A stretch of DNA of 64,000 bases from Melioribacteraceae bacterium (lineage in GTDB: Bacteria; Bacteroidota; Ignavibacteria; Ignavibacteriales; Melioribacteraceae). The stretch covers positions 2,141,511 to 2,205,510 of the forward strand of contig CP129490.1 in assembly GCA_030584085.1 (NCBI GenBank), in the 5' to 3' direction. The translations under genes and the position numbers were made by a program. Below, piece by piece: positions 16,919 to 24,641 of the stretch. The notes below the pieces were generated by a model, which had not been told where the DNA came from, made no database searches, and was given only the letters and a program-made list of their open reading frames with translations. Each line of letters opens with the position of its first letter. The stretch's first letter is position 1.

Positions 16919-18754
16919 GTGAGAAAAGTATATATCTTTTTCATTGCAGTACTGATATTAAATTCTATCAGTAATACATACGCTTGTACAAACTTTATTG
17001 TAACCAAAGGTGCATCAACCGATGGATCAGTACATATATGTTATACTGCCGACTCATTCGGTTTTTATGGAGAGTTGTATCATTTCCCCGCTACAAAATA
17101 TCCAGAAGGTGCCATGCTTGATATATATGAATGGGATACCGGAAAATTTCTCGGTCAAATAAAACAAGCTCGCGAAACATATAATGTAATCGGTAATATG
17201 AATGAACATCAAGTTGTAATTGGTGAGACAACATTCGGAGGCAGACCTGAATTACGAAATAAGGAAGGAATAATTGATTACGGAAGTTTGATGTATATAA
17301 CACTTCAAAGAGCAAAAACCGCTCGTGAAGCAATTGATATAATGACTAGTTTAGTTCAAGAATACGGATATTATAGTTCCGGAGAATCATTTTCTATCGG
17401 TGATGCAAATGAAGCATGGATTTTAGAAATGATCGGGAAAGGTGAAGGCAACAAAGGAACCGTTTGGGCTGCTGTCAGAATTCCGGATGGGTACGTTTCC
17501 GGACATGCTAATCAAGCAAGGATTACTAAAATTAAATTGAATGACCCGGATAATTATCTTTATTCTCCTGATGTAATTTCATTTGCACGTGAAAAAGGTT
17601 ACTTCGAAGGCGAAGATTCCGAATTCAATTTTTCCGATGCTTATGCGCCTCTTGATTTCGGGGCAATAAGATTTTGTGATGCTCGTGTTTGGTCACTCTT
17701 TAGAAGAGTAAATAATGATATGGATAAATACCTCCCCTACATTCAAGGCGAATCATTAGAACGTATGCCGCTCTACATTAAACCAGATACAAAACTTTCA
17801 ACTCATGATGTAATGCATCTGATGAGAGATCATTATCAAGGTACTGAATTGGATATAACAAAAGGAGTAGCAGCCGGAGTTTATGAAATGCCTTATCGCT
17901 GGAGACCACTTGTTTGGGAACATGAAGATGAAGAGTATTTTCATGAGCGACCAATTTCTACACCGCAAACTGCTTGGTCATTTGTAAGTCAATCGCGATC
18001 AGATTTGCCTCGTGAAATAGGCGGTGTGCTTTGGTACGGTGTTGATGATACATATTTTACTGTTTATGTTCCGATGTATGCATCCATCACAAAAGCACCT
18101 TATAATTTTGGAGAAGGTATTGCATCACTTTCAAAATTTAGCTGGGATTCTGCTTTCTGGGTTTTCAATTTTGTCTCAAACTTTTCATATCCAAAATTTT
18201 CTTTAGTTATAGAAGATGTACAAAATGTACAAAATGAATTAGAAGGTAAGTTCCTTTCACGTCAAGCTGCGATTGAAAATGCCGCATTAGCTTTATATAA
18301 AGATTCTCCCGGCAAAGCAATCGATCATCTAACAAATTATACAAATGAAGTTGCTGATCTCACAATTAAGAGATGGAAAAAACTTGGCGAGGATTTGATC
18401 CTTAACTATATCGATGGAATAAAAAAGGATGAATATTATAAACCAAAGAATGTCGGTTATCCGGAAGAATTCAAGCAAAAGATTATTGCTGAAAGCGGTG
18501 AACGATTCAAAATGAAAAAACTTTCAGTAGAAATTGATGAAGAATATCGCTCTGCAAAGAAAGACGCAGATAATTTATTGAATAGTAAAAAATATGCTGA
18601 AGCAAAGGAAGCATTCAAAAAATTGGTTGAGTTAAAACCTGACGATGAATATGCTTTGGCAAAGCTCAAACTGATTGACGAAACACTTGCAAGAATCGAA
18701 GAACTTCACAACGAAAAATTTAACTCGAAATCTTCTGAACTCATTAGTCATTGA
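16919..18754 (+). CDS. C69-family dipeptidase, GTG start
   Basis: A 611-residue Ntn-hydrolase of the PepD-like C69 family, which cleaves dipeptides. The GTG start (16919) follows AGTAGGTGAATC. Residues 1-22 form a signal peptide ending in NTYA, and Cys23 of CTNFIVTKGASTDGS becomes the catalytic N-terminal cysteine once the leader is removed. The HANQARI, VWSLFRR and WSFVSQSR segments fit the family. The last 70 residues (about 540-600) are helical and TPR-like, an addition to the core. It is probably periplasmic and works with the neighbouring S9 peptidase. A strong hairpin follows the stop. Confidence 0.88.
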   Translation: MRKVYIFFIAVLILNSISNTYACTNFIVTKGASTDGSVHICYTADSFGFYGELYHFPATKYPEGAMLDIYEWDTGKFLGQIKQARETYNVIGNMNEHQVVIGETTFGGRPELRNKEGIIDYGSLMYITLQRAKTAREAIDIMTSLVQEYGYYSSGESFSIGDANEAWILEMIGKGEGNKGTVWAAVRIPDGYVSGHANQARITKIKLNDPDNYLYSPDVISFAREKGYFEGEDSEFNFSDAYAPLDFGAIRFCDARVWSLFRRVNNDMDKYLPYIQGESLERMPLYIKPDTKLSTHDVMHLMRDHYQGTELDITKGVAAGVYEMPYRWRPLVWEHEDEEYFHERPISTPQTAWSFVSQSRSDLPREIGGVLWYGVDDTYFTVYVPMYASITKAPYNFGEGIASLSKFSWDSAFWVFNFVSNFSYPKFSLVIEDVQNVQNELEGKFLSRQAAIENAALALYKDSPGKAIDHLTNYTNEVADLTIKRWKKLGEDLILNYIDGIKKDEYYKPKNVGYPEEFKQKIIAESGERFKMKKLSVEIDEEYRSAKKDADNLLNSKKYAEAKEAFKKLVELKPDDEYALAKLKLIDETLARIEELHNEKFNSKSSELISH

Positions 18755-18764
18755 TCAAATACAA

Positions 18765-18797
18765 AGCTTCCCGCAATTTCAAAAATTGCGGGAAGCT
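18765..18797. terminator. Bidirectional terminator
   Basis: A perfect 15-bp stem, AGCTTCCCGCAATTT (18765-18779) with AAATTGCGGGAAGCT (18783-18797), has a 3-base loop and lies between the converging C69 dipeptidase and AbgT genes. Confidence 0.9.
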
Positions 18798-18808
18798 AAA
18801 ATTACTTT

Positions 18809-20332
18809 TTATGGAGTGAAGTATAACGGTGCATCCGGTCCTAATGGCAATTCTAGTAACATCCAAATAATCATCATAGGAATACGGACTAAAGCAAAGA
18901 CAATTGCAAACGGAAGCATTGCTGAAATTAAAGTTCCGAGTCCAATATTCTTAACATACTTTTGCGCAAATACAATTACTATCGGAAAATACGGAAGTAA
19001 AGGTGTAAGTATATTTGTATAAGAATCACCGATTCGATACGCTGCCTGTGTCATCTCGGGCGAATAACCCATTATCATTAACATAGGCACAAAAATTGGA
19101 GCCATAATTGCCCACTTTGCCGAGGCACTACCAATCAAAATATTTATTAGCGATGAGACAAGAATAAACGCCACAATTAACGGAATTCCGGTAAAGCCAA
19201 TTGATTTAAGAGTATCGGCACCGCTTACTGCTACTATTAATCCTAAATTCGACCAGTTGAAATAAGCAACAAATTGAGCGGCGGCAAAAGCAAGAACTAT
19301 ATATCCACCCATACTTGCCATTGATTCGCCGGTCCATTTTGCAACTTCTCTATCGCTCTTAACTGTTTTTGTAACTATTCCATAAACCAATCCAACAATA
19401 AAAAAGATAACAAACATTAACGGGACTATACTGACAAAGAACGGCTGCATTCCACCATTCTCATCTCTTAAAATTGCATCTTCCGGGATAAATAAGTAAG
19501 CTGTAATAGCAAGGCAAATTACTAATGTTATACCAGCCCATCTCAAACCTTTACGTTCAAGTGGTGTTATTTCATCGGTTGATTTTTCCAATTCATCATG
19601 AGCTTCATATTTTCCTAATCTGGGTTCCAATATTTTATCAGTAACCCAAGTGCCGGCAATTCCAACAATTGGAACAGATGCCGCCATTAAATACCAGTTT
19701 GCCGTTGCATCAACAACATAGTTTGGATCTATAATACGTGCAGCAGGTTGAGTAAACGCTGCAAGTAATGGATCTAAACCGGTTAAAAATAGGTTGGCAC
19801 CAAATCCACCCGAAACACCGGCAAAGGCAGCAGCTAAACCAGCTATAGGATGTCTGCCCATTCCGTAAAAAATTGCGGCACCAAGAGGAATTAAAACAAC
19901 ATAACCTGCATCGGCAGCAATACTTGAAAGCATGCCTGCTGTTACAATAGAAAAAGTAATCAGTTGTGGGGGAACTGATTTTACAAACGCGCGTAATGAA
20001 ACCGCTATTAATCCTGATTTTTCGGCAACCCCAATTCCAAGCATAACTACTAATACTAATCCAAGCGGTGGGAAGTCAGTAAATACTTTTACCATCTCGG
20101 TGAATATTCTCTGAATACCATCCGCATTAAGCAAGTTCACTGCTTCAATAGTTTCACCTGTTCCTGGATGGACTGCCTTGACTCCAAATAAGGATGCAAT
20201 TAAAGAAGCTATCAATACTATTCCCATCAACATTACAAAAAGTGTAACCGGCTGCGGTAATTTATTACCAACTCTTTCTACTCTGTCTAATAGTTTTTGA
20301 AAGAATCCCTCTTTAGTCTTTTTTTCAGCCAT
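18809..20332 (-). CDS. AbgT-family transporter
   Basis: A 507-residue inner-membrane protein with about 11-13 hydrophobic segments. The N-terminus (GNKLPQPVTLFVMLMGIVL) and the LGIGVAEKSGLI, ADAGYVVLIPLGAAIFYGMGRHPIAGLAAAFAGVSGGF and SASAKWAIMAPIFVPM motifs are those of the AbgT family, which imports p-aminobenzoyl-glutamate or exports sulfonamide-like compounds. The substrate cannot be set from sequence. It lies beside secreted peptidases. The only gene in its immediate transcript, it ends at a strong bidirectional terminator. Confidence 0.93.
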   Translation of the reverse strand: MAEKKTKEGFFQKLLDRVERVGNKLPQPVTLFVMLMGIVLIASLIASLFGVKAVHPGTGETIEAVNLLNADGIQRIFTEMVKVFTDFPPLGLVLVVMLGIGVAEKSGLIAVSLRAFVKSVPPQLITFSIVTAGMLSSIAADAGYVVLIPLGAAIFYGMGRHPIAGLAAAFAGVSGGFGANLFLTGLDPLLAAFTQPAARIIDPNYVVDATANWYLMAASVPIVGIAGTWVTDKILEPRLGKYEAHDELEKSTDEITPLERKGLRWAGITLVICLAITAYLFIPEDAILRDENGGMQPFFVSIVPLMFVIFFIVGLVYGIVTKTVKSDREVAKWTGESMASMGGYIVLAFAAAQFVAYFNWSNLGLIVAVSGADTLKSIGFTGIPLIVAFILVSSLINILIGSASAKWAIMAPIFVPMLMIMGYSPEMTQAAYRIGDSYTNILTPLLPYFPIVIVFAQKYVKNIGLGTLISAMLPFAIVFALVRIPMMIIWMLLELPLGPDAPLYFTP

Positions 20333-20433
20333 TCGCTCCCCTAGTTTTTGTTATAAATTAGAAATAAATTCCGCTTAAAATAGCTGTTTATGCTTATAGA
20401 TACAATTAAATTGAGAATATCTGGTAGGAAACA

Positions 20434-20462
20434 AAAAGGCTGCCTTAATTAGACAGCCTTTT
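20434..20462 (-). terminator. Intrinsic terminator after the split-Soret cytochrome gene
   Basis: AAAAGGCTG and CAGCCTTTT form a 9-bp stem; on the minus strand it is followed by a T-rich run (TTTTTGTTT). It lies 21 bases past the cytochrome stop codon. Confidence 0.82.
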
Positions 20463-20482
20463 CACCACAAACAGGAGGAGTA

Positions 20483-21589
20483 CTACTTGAGTAAATTCAT
20501 TTTAACAGTCTTCATGTAATTACCGGCAGTTAGTCTTGCAAAGTAGATACCACTTGCAACTTTACTTCCAAGTGCATCAGTAGCATTCCATTTTGCTTCA
20601 TAATTACCAGCATTATAAATTTCTGAATCAACTAATGTTTGAACTAATGCACCACGAATATCATAAACTTCTAATCTAACTTTAGCTTGCTGTGGGATTG
20701 AGAATCTAATGCTTGTAGTTGGATTAAATGGATTCGGGTAATTTTGTTCTAACTTGTATGAAACAGCTAATCCACCTTTATCTTCAACTGAGGAAGTACC
20801 ATGAGGATCACCATGACAGCTAACGCAATTCATCTTTGTCATAACGTTATTAAATACAGCAGCACCATGGCAAGCTAAACAAGTTGTCATTTCTTCCGGA
20901 TCAGTATATGTAGGTGTAAATGTTTGAGCAAAATATGCGTTTAGCAATTCTGCAACTTTTGCACATGTATCACCTGTAACACGAGCACATCTTTCTTTTC
21001 TTTCTGTATCACTTACTTTTTTACCGGCTGTTACACACCATTCGGTAACGGAAATATGGCATAAAGGACTACCAGAAATATTTTGTGGAAGTTCACCAAC
21101 ATAATTCTTTGTTGAAAAATCAAAAACATTTGATTCGTCCGTTGGTAATTCACTTGAGCAATACCATCCCCATAATTCTGTGATAAGTGGAGCCGAATCA
21201 GCTTTACCGACAACTGAGCTAATAACTGCCGCACCACCGTTAGGTGTTCCGCACAATGTTCCCCAACCTACTCCACCTCCTCTACCGAATAACATAATTT
21301 CACCGGGAATATTTGTCCAAGGATCACCAATCTTTTCTGTTAGTAATTGTGTAAATGCTCCAAAAACTCCGGAACAACAATCCATTCCATTCCAATATAA
21401 GTAATGTCCTCTTTCACGAGCTTCATCCGGATCAATAGTGACCCAAGGTAACGGCCATGTAGCTTGATTTGATCCGGCAAATAATTTTCCGTTTGATAAT
21501 GCACTCAAACCGGCAACACCAACTGCAGCACCTACTGCATACTTTGACGTATTAGTCAAAAATTCTTTTCTAGTCTGTTTTTTGTTCAT
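20483..21589 (-). CDS. Split-Soret-type dihaem cytochrome c with type IX sorting domain
   Basis: A 368-residue exported redox protein. The N-terminus (TRKEFLTN then a hydrophobic stretch to about residue 40) resembles a Tat signal but has Arg-Lys instead of Arg-Arg. Residues 50-215 match the Cys-rich C_GCxxG_C_C / split-Soret cytochrome region (MDCCSGVFGAF, LFGRGGGVGWGTLCGTPNGG). Two haem c motifs follow, CLACH (237-241) and CVSCH (255-259). From about residue 279 (NYPNPFNPTTSIRF) to the end is a type A C-terminal domain for type IX secretion, so the protein is likely displayed on the cell surface. The start follows AGGAGT at 5 bases. The gene is 8 bases after a TPR-like gene. The electron partner is unknown. 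Confidence 0.82.
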   Translation of the reverse strand: MNKKQTRKEFLTNTSKYAVGAAVGVAGLSALSNGKLFAGSNQATWPLPWVTIDPDEARERGHYLYWNGMDCCSGVFGAFTQLLTEKIGDPWTNIPGEIMLFGRGGGVGWGTLCGTPNGGAAVISSVVGKADSAPLITELWGWYCSSELPTDESNVFDFSTKNYVGELPQNISGSPLCHISVTEWCVTAGKKVSDTERKERCARVTGDTCAKVAELLNAYFAQTFTPTYTDPEEMTTCLACHGAAVFNNVMTKMNCVSCHGDPHGTSSVEDKGGLAVSYKLEQNYPNPFNPTTSIRFSIPQQAKVRLEVYDIRGALVQTLVDSEIYNAGNYEAKWNATDALGSKVASGIYFARLTAGNYMKTVKMNLLK

Positions 21590-21597
21590 AAATACTC

Positions 21598-22053
21598 CTA
21601 GTTCCTTTTTGTTTGTTGGGATTTTTCTATTTGTAGAATTTTGTTTACAGATTGATAGTATTGATGTGTTTTTGGAACTTTTTCAAAATAATCTATTGAT
21701 TTTTCTAGATCACAATAGAGCCATAAGATGCCCAGTTTAATTATCAATTCGGCTTCTGAATTAGATTTTAATTCGGGAATAGTTTGGTCAATAATTTCGG
21801 GACAAGGACAATCATCTTTTAACATATCAGTATTCATGATGATTTCAATATTATCAGATATAAGCTCATAAAATGATTGAAATGCTTTCTCAAATTGATC
21901 TGTTTGTAAATAACAAATGATGAGTTTCTTTTTAATTGAAAAATTGAGAGGATTTTTTAGATATGCTGCTTCGAGAACATTACAAGCTTCAGAAAACCTT
22001 CGTGCAATAAAATATTGATTACCAAGCATTTCATTCATAATGCTGGTGTTCAT
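21598..22053 (-). CDS. Small TPR-like protein upstream of split-Soret cytochrome
   Basis: A 151-residue protein with no signal peptide or membrane segment. Residues 10-75 (YFIARRFSEACNVLEAAYLKNPLNF and following) and 105-140 read as helical TPR-like repeats. A CPCPE motif lies at about residues 81-85. It is not a family I recognise. It sits directly before the cytochrome gene (8 bases) in the same probable transcript, so it may help that protein to mature, or act as a partner. Start uncertain: no clear ribosome site precedes the ATG at 22053; later ATGs are at 22038 and 22029. Confidence 0.6.
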   Translation of the reverse strand: MNTSIMNEMLGNQYFIARRFSEACNVLEAAYLKNPLNFSIKKKLIICYLQTDQFEKAFQSFYELISDNIEIIMNTDMLKDDCPCPEIIDQTIPELKSNSEAELIIKLGILWLYCDLEKSIDYFEKVPKTHQYYQSVNKILQIEKSQQTKRN

Positions 22054-22068
22054 TCAAACTTTGTGCCG
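22054..22068 (-). promoter_or_regulatory. Possible sigma-54 promoter (imperfect)
   Basis: On the minus strand, GGCAC followed by TTGA keeps the 10-base spacing between the GG and the second dinucleotide, but the usual GC of the -12 box is GA. It lies directly before the TPR-like gene, which would push translation to a later ATG. It is supported by the sigma-54 activator gene and the clustered repeats upstream, and weakened by the -12 mismatch. Confidence 0.3.
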
Positions 22069-22118
22069 ATTGAAAGGTTGGATAACTTTGAAAATAATTG
22101 ATGTGCTTGAAAGGATTA

Positions 22119-22210
22119 TTGCAATAAATTGCAACACAAATTTTATATAGCAATTTTTATTGCACAATTCCATTGCTGCAACTGAATGCAACATTGCAAC
22201 AGAATGCAAC
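22119..22210. repeat. Cluster of TGCAA repeats, candidate enhancer sites
   Basis: TGCAACTGAATGCAAC (22177-22192) and TGCAACAGAATGCAAC (22195-22210) are tandem copies with an 18-base period. Two inverted pairs follow: GCAAT/ATTGC (22150-22163) and TTGCAAT/ATTGCAA-type arms (22119-22134). They lie about 65-155 bases before the TPR-like/cytochrome genes, the usual distance for sites bound by sigma-54 activators, and right behind such an activator gene. Confidence 0.6.
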
Positions 22211-22214
22211 TAGA

Positions 22215-23534
22215 TTATTTATTAGAAATGTTATTAAGTCTGCGGTGAATTGTGCTTCTATCAACACCCAATAATTTTGCCACTTTGGTTTTATTCCAAT
22301 GATTTTTTCTAAGGAGAGACAACAACTCCTCAGCTTTTTCATCTCTCTCAATTATTCTGGGATGAAGTTGTTTTTTACATTCTTGTTGGGGACGAATATG
22401 AGGCGGTAAACAACATAAGCAAACCGAATCAGCACGTTTTGATCGAACAAATGAATACTCAATAGCATTTTCAAGTTCACGTACATTTCCGGGCCAATTA
22501 TAACTTTGTATTAGATCAATTGTATCAGGCGAGATTTCTTTGATATTCTTATTATACTTTTGAGCATATTTATCCACGAAAAATTGAGCAAGAATAAGTA
22601 TATCGTCCTCCCGTTCTCTTAATGGCGGAATACTAATCGGTAAAACATTCAACCTGTAGAATAGATCTTCTCTGAATTTTTTATTAGCAATTTCACTTTT
22701 CAAATTTTTGTTTGTAGCTGCAATTACTCTAACATCTATTTTCCGCGTCATGCTCTCACCCACTCTTTCGAAAGTTCCCTCTTGTAATATTCTTAGAAGT
22801 TGAGTTTGAAGATGAAGCGGCATTTCAGCAATTTCATCCAAGAAAATTGTTCCTCCATCGGCAAGTTCAAATCTTCCAATTCGGTCTTTCACTGCGTCTG
22901 TAAAGGCACCTTTAACATGACCAAATAATTCACTCGCCAATAAATTTTCCGGAAGTACAGCACAATTAACTTTTACAAATGGTTTATTAGAACGATTACT
23001 TGCAGCGTGGATAGCATTTGCGACCAACTCTTTTCCTGTTCCGGTTTCACCTGAAATTAGAACTGTCGCTTCACTTTCGGCAATTTCTTTAATAGTTGAA
23101 AAGACCTCAATCATTTGTTTTGATCTGCCAACAATTCCATTAAAGTGAGAATCCGAACCGATAAGTTTTTCAATACTTTTATTGACCGAATCATCTCGGA
23201 AAGATACGATTCCACCAATCGGATTGTTTTCATCATCTTCTAAAACCGATGCATTAACTTTAACAGGAAGTGATTTACCATCACTTTTCTGGTAGTTAGC
23301 TTCTAGATCATAAACTTTTTTCCCGGTAATAAGTACTTCAGCAATTGGACATGATATTTGACATTGATCCGAATCGCAGAAACTTTTGCATACCGAACCA
23401 AGGAAATCGTCACTTTTACGACCGAGAAGTTTCTCGGCGGCTTTATTAACAAAGATTAATTTAAATTCTTTATCAACAACAAAAACGCCTTCGGCTAAAG
23501 AGTCGAGAATATATTTACTGTATCGTTCTATCAT
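22215..23534 (-). CDS. Sigma-54-dependent transcriptional activator with Cys-rich PAS domain
   Basis: A 439-residue enhancer-binding protein. The N-terminal PAS domain (about 5-120) carries a four-Cys cluster around residues 49-61 (VCKSFCDSDQCQISCP), which could bind a metal or cluster or act as a redox switch. The AAA+ domain (about 135-365) has Walker A GETGTGKE, the sigma-54 contact loop GAFTDA (GAFTGA in most relatives), FLDEIAEM and VRVIAATN. A Fis-type helix-turn-helix ends the protein (KVAKLLGVDRSTIHRRL). No receiver domain is present, so it senses its signal directly. The likely target is the cytochrome operon just downstream, via the TGCAA repeats. Confidence 0.92.
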   Translation of the reverse strand: MIERYSKYILDSLAEGVFVVDKEFKLIFVNKAAEKLLGRKSDDFLGSVCKSFCDSDQCQISCPIAEVLITGKKVYDLEANYQKSDGKSLPVKVNASVLEDDENNPIGGIVSFRDDSVNKSIEKLIGSDSHFNGIVGRSKQMIEVFSTIKEIAESEATVLISGETGTGKELVANAIHAASNRSNKPFVKVNCAVLPENLLASELFGHVKGAFTDAVKDRIGRFELADGGTIFLDEIAEMPLHLQTQLLRILQEGTFERVGESMTRKIDVRVIAATNKNLKSEIANKKFREDLFYRLNVLPISIPPLREREDDILILAQFFVDKYAQKYNKNIKEISPDTIDLIQSYNWPGNVRELENAIEYSFVRSKRADSVCLCCLPPHIRPQQECKKQLHPRIIERDEKAEELLSLLRKNHWNKTKVAKLLGVDRSTIHRRLNNISNK

Positions 23535-23734
23535 AGTCTATAATCCGTTATCAAAATTACATAATTACATTTAATTATACCAATTACTCTTTTTATAATA
23601 TTACGCTTTTAATGAATTTTTAGAAGGTTTGAATATTTACTATCTTTCGAACTTTAATTTTGTACAATCATCTCGATTCTATAGAATTTCGTAGTTCATT
23701 TTACATCACAAACAGAAAATAAGGAATCTCCTTA

Positions 23735-24511
23735 ATGGGAATTTTTGAAACAATAATTATATCGATCATCGAAGGATTGACCGAATTTTTACCCGTCTCT
23801 TCAACCGGACACATGATTTTAGCTTCATCAGCAATGGGTATTCATGAAGATGAATTTGTAAAAACGTTTGAGATTGCGATTCAGTTGGGTGCAATTCTTG
23901 CAATAGCTCTGATGTATATAAAAAGATTTCTACAAGGAATTGATATTTATATTAAACTCTCAATCGCATTTTTCCCGACAGCGGTAGTCGGTTTCTTAGC
24001 TTACGATTTTATAAAAGCATATCTCTTTAATCCATATGTGGTCTCCATTTCTCTGGTTGTCGGCGGAATAATATTAATTCTTATCGATAAAAAAGTAGTT
24101 AACGAGAAAAGTAAAATTGAATCACCGGAGGCGATCCCATATAAAAATGCTTTTTATATTGGACTAATCCAGTGCCTATCTATGATACCCGGTACTTCGA
24201 GAGCAGCCGCAACAATTATCGGCGGTGTGTTTAACGGATTCAATAAAAAACAAGCTACGGAATTCTCTTTCTTGTTGGCAGTGCCGACAATGTTTGCTGC
24301 AACAACATATGATCTTCTCAAAACACCTGTTGATTTTTCTAGTTATGAAATATTACTCCTTTCAATTGGTCTCATCGGTGCTTTCATAAGTGCATGGATT
24401 GCCGTGAAAATCTTTTTGAAAATTGTGGAAAACTATGGATTCAAGCACTTCGGTTATTACAGAATTTTTATTGGAATAGTTTTCCTTATTTTCATGGGAT
24501 TGATGAAGTAA
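23735..24511 (+). CDS. uppP: Undecaprenyl-diphosphatase UppP (BacA)
   Basis: A 258-residue inner-membrane phosphatase that recycles undecaprenyl diphosphate for cell-wall and polysaccharide synthesis. Signature motifs are EGLTEFLPVSSTGHM (residues 14-28) and PGTSRAAATIIGG (about 151-163), both part of the active site. There are about seven or eight hydrophobic segments and the length is normal for the family. The ATG follows AAGGAATCTCC. It stands alone between the divergent sigma-54 activator and the DUF389 gene. Confidence 0.96.
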   Translation: MGIFETIIISIIEGLTEFLPVSSTGHMILASSAMGIHEDEFVKTFEIAIQLGAILAIALMYIKRFLQGIDIYIKLSIAFFPTAVVGFLAYDFIKAYLFNPYVVSISLVVGGIILILIDKKVVNEKSKIESPEAIPYKNAFYIGLIQCLSMIPGTSRAAATIIGGVFNGFNKKQATEFSFLLAVPTMFAATTYDLLKTPVDFSSYEILLLSIGLIGAFISAWIAVKIFLKIVENYGFKHFGYYRIFIGIVFLIFMGLMK

Positions 24512-24641
24512 AGTAATTATCAAAATTGTTTTCTGTTAATTCATATTCATAGCTTGTTAATCATATTTTTTTGATTTAGTTTAGTTTTTAAAGTGAGTTA
24601 ATCAGCAAAGAAAAAGCTAACACTAATATTTTTCGAGTAAA

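Noticed and set aside
18675-19022. ORF on the plus strand over the C69 terminator and the end of the AbgT gene
   Set aside because: It crosses a strong terminator and runs antisense to a well-supported transporter gene.
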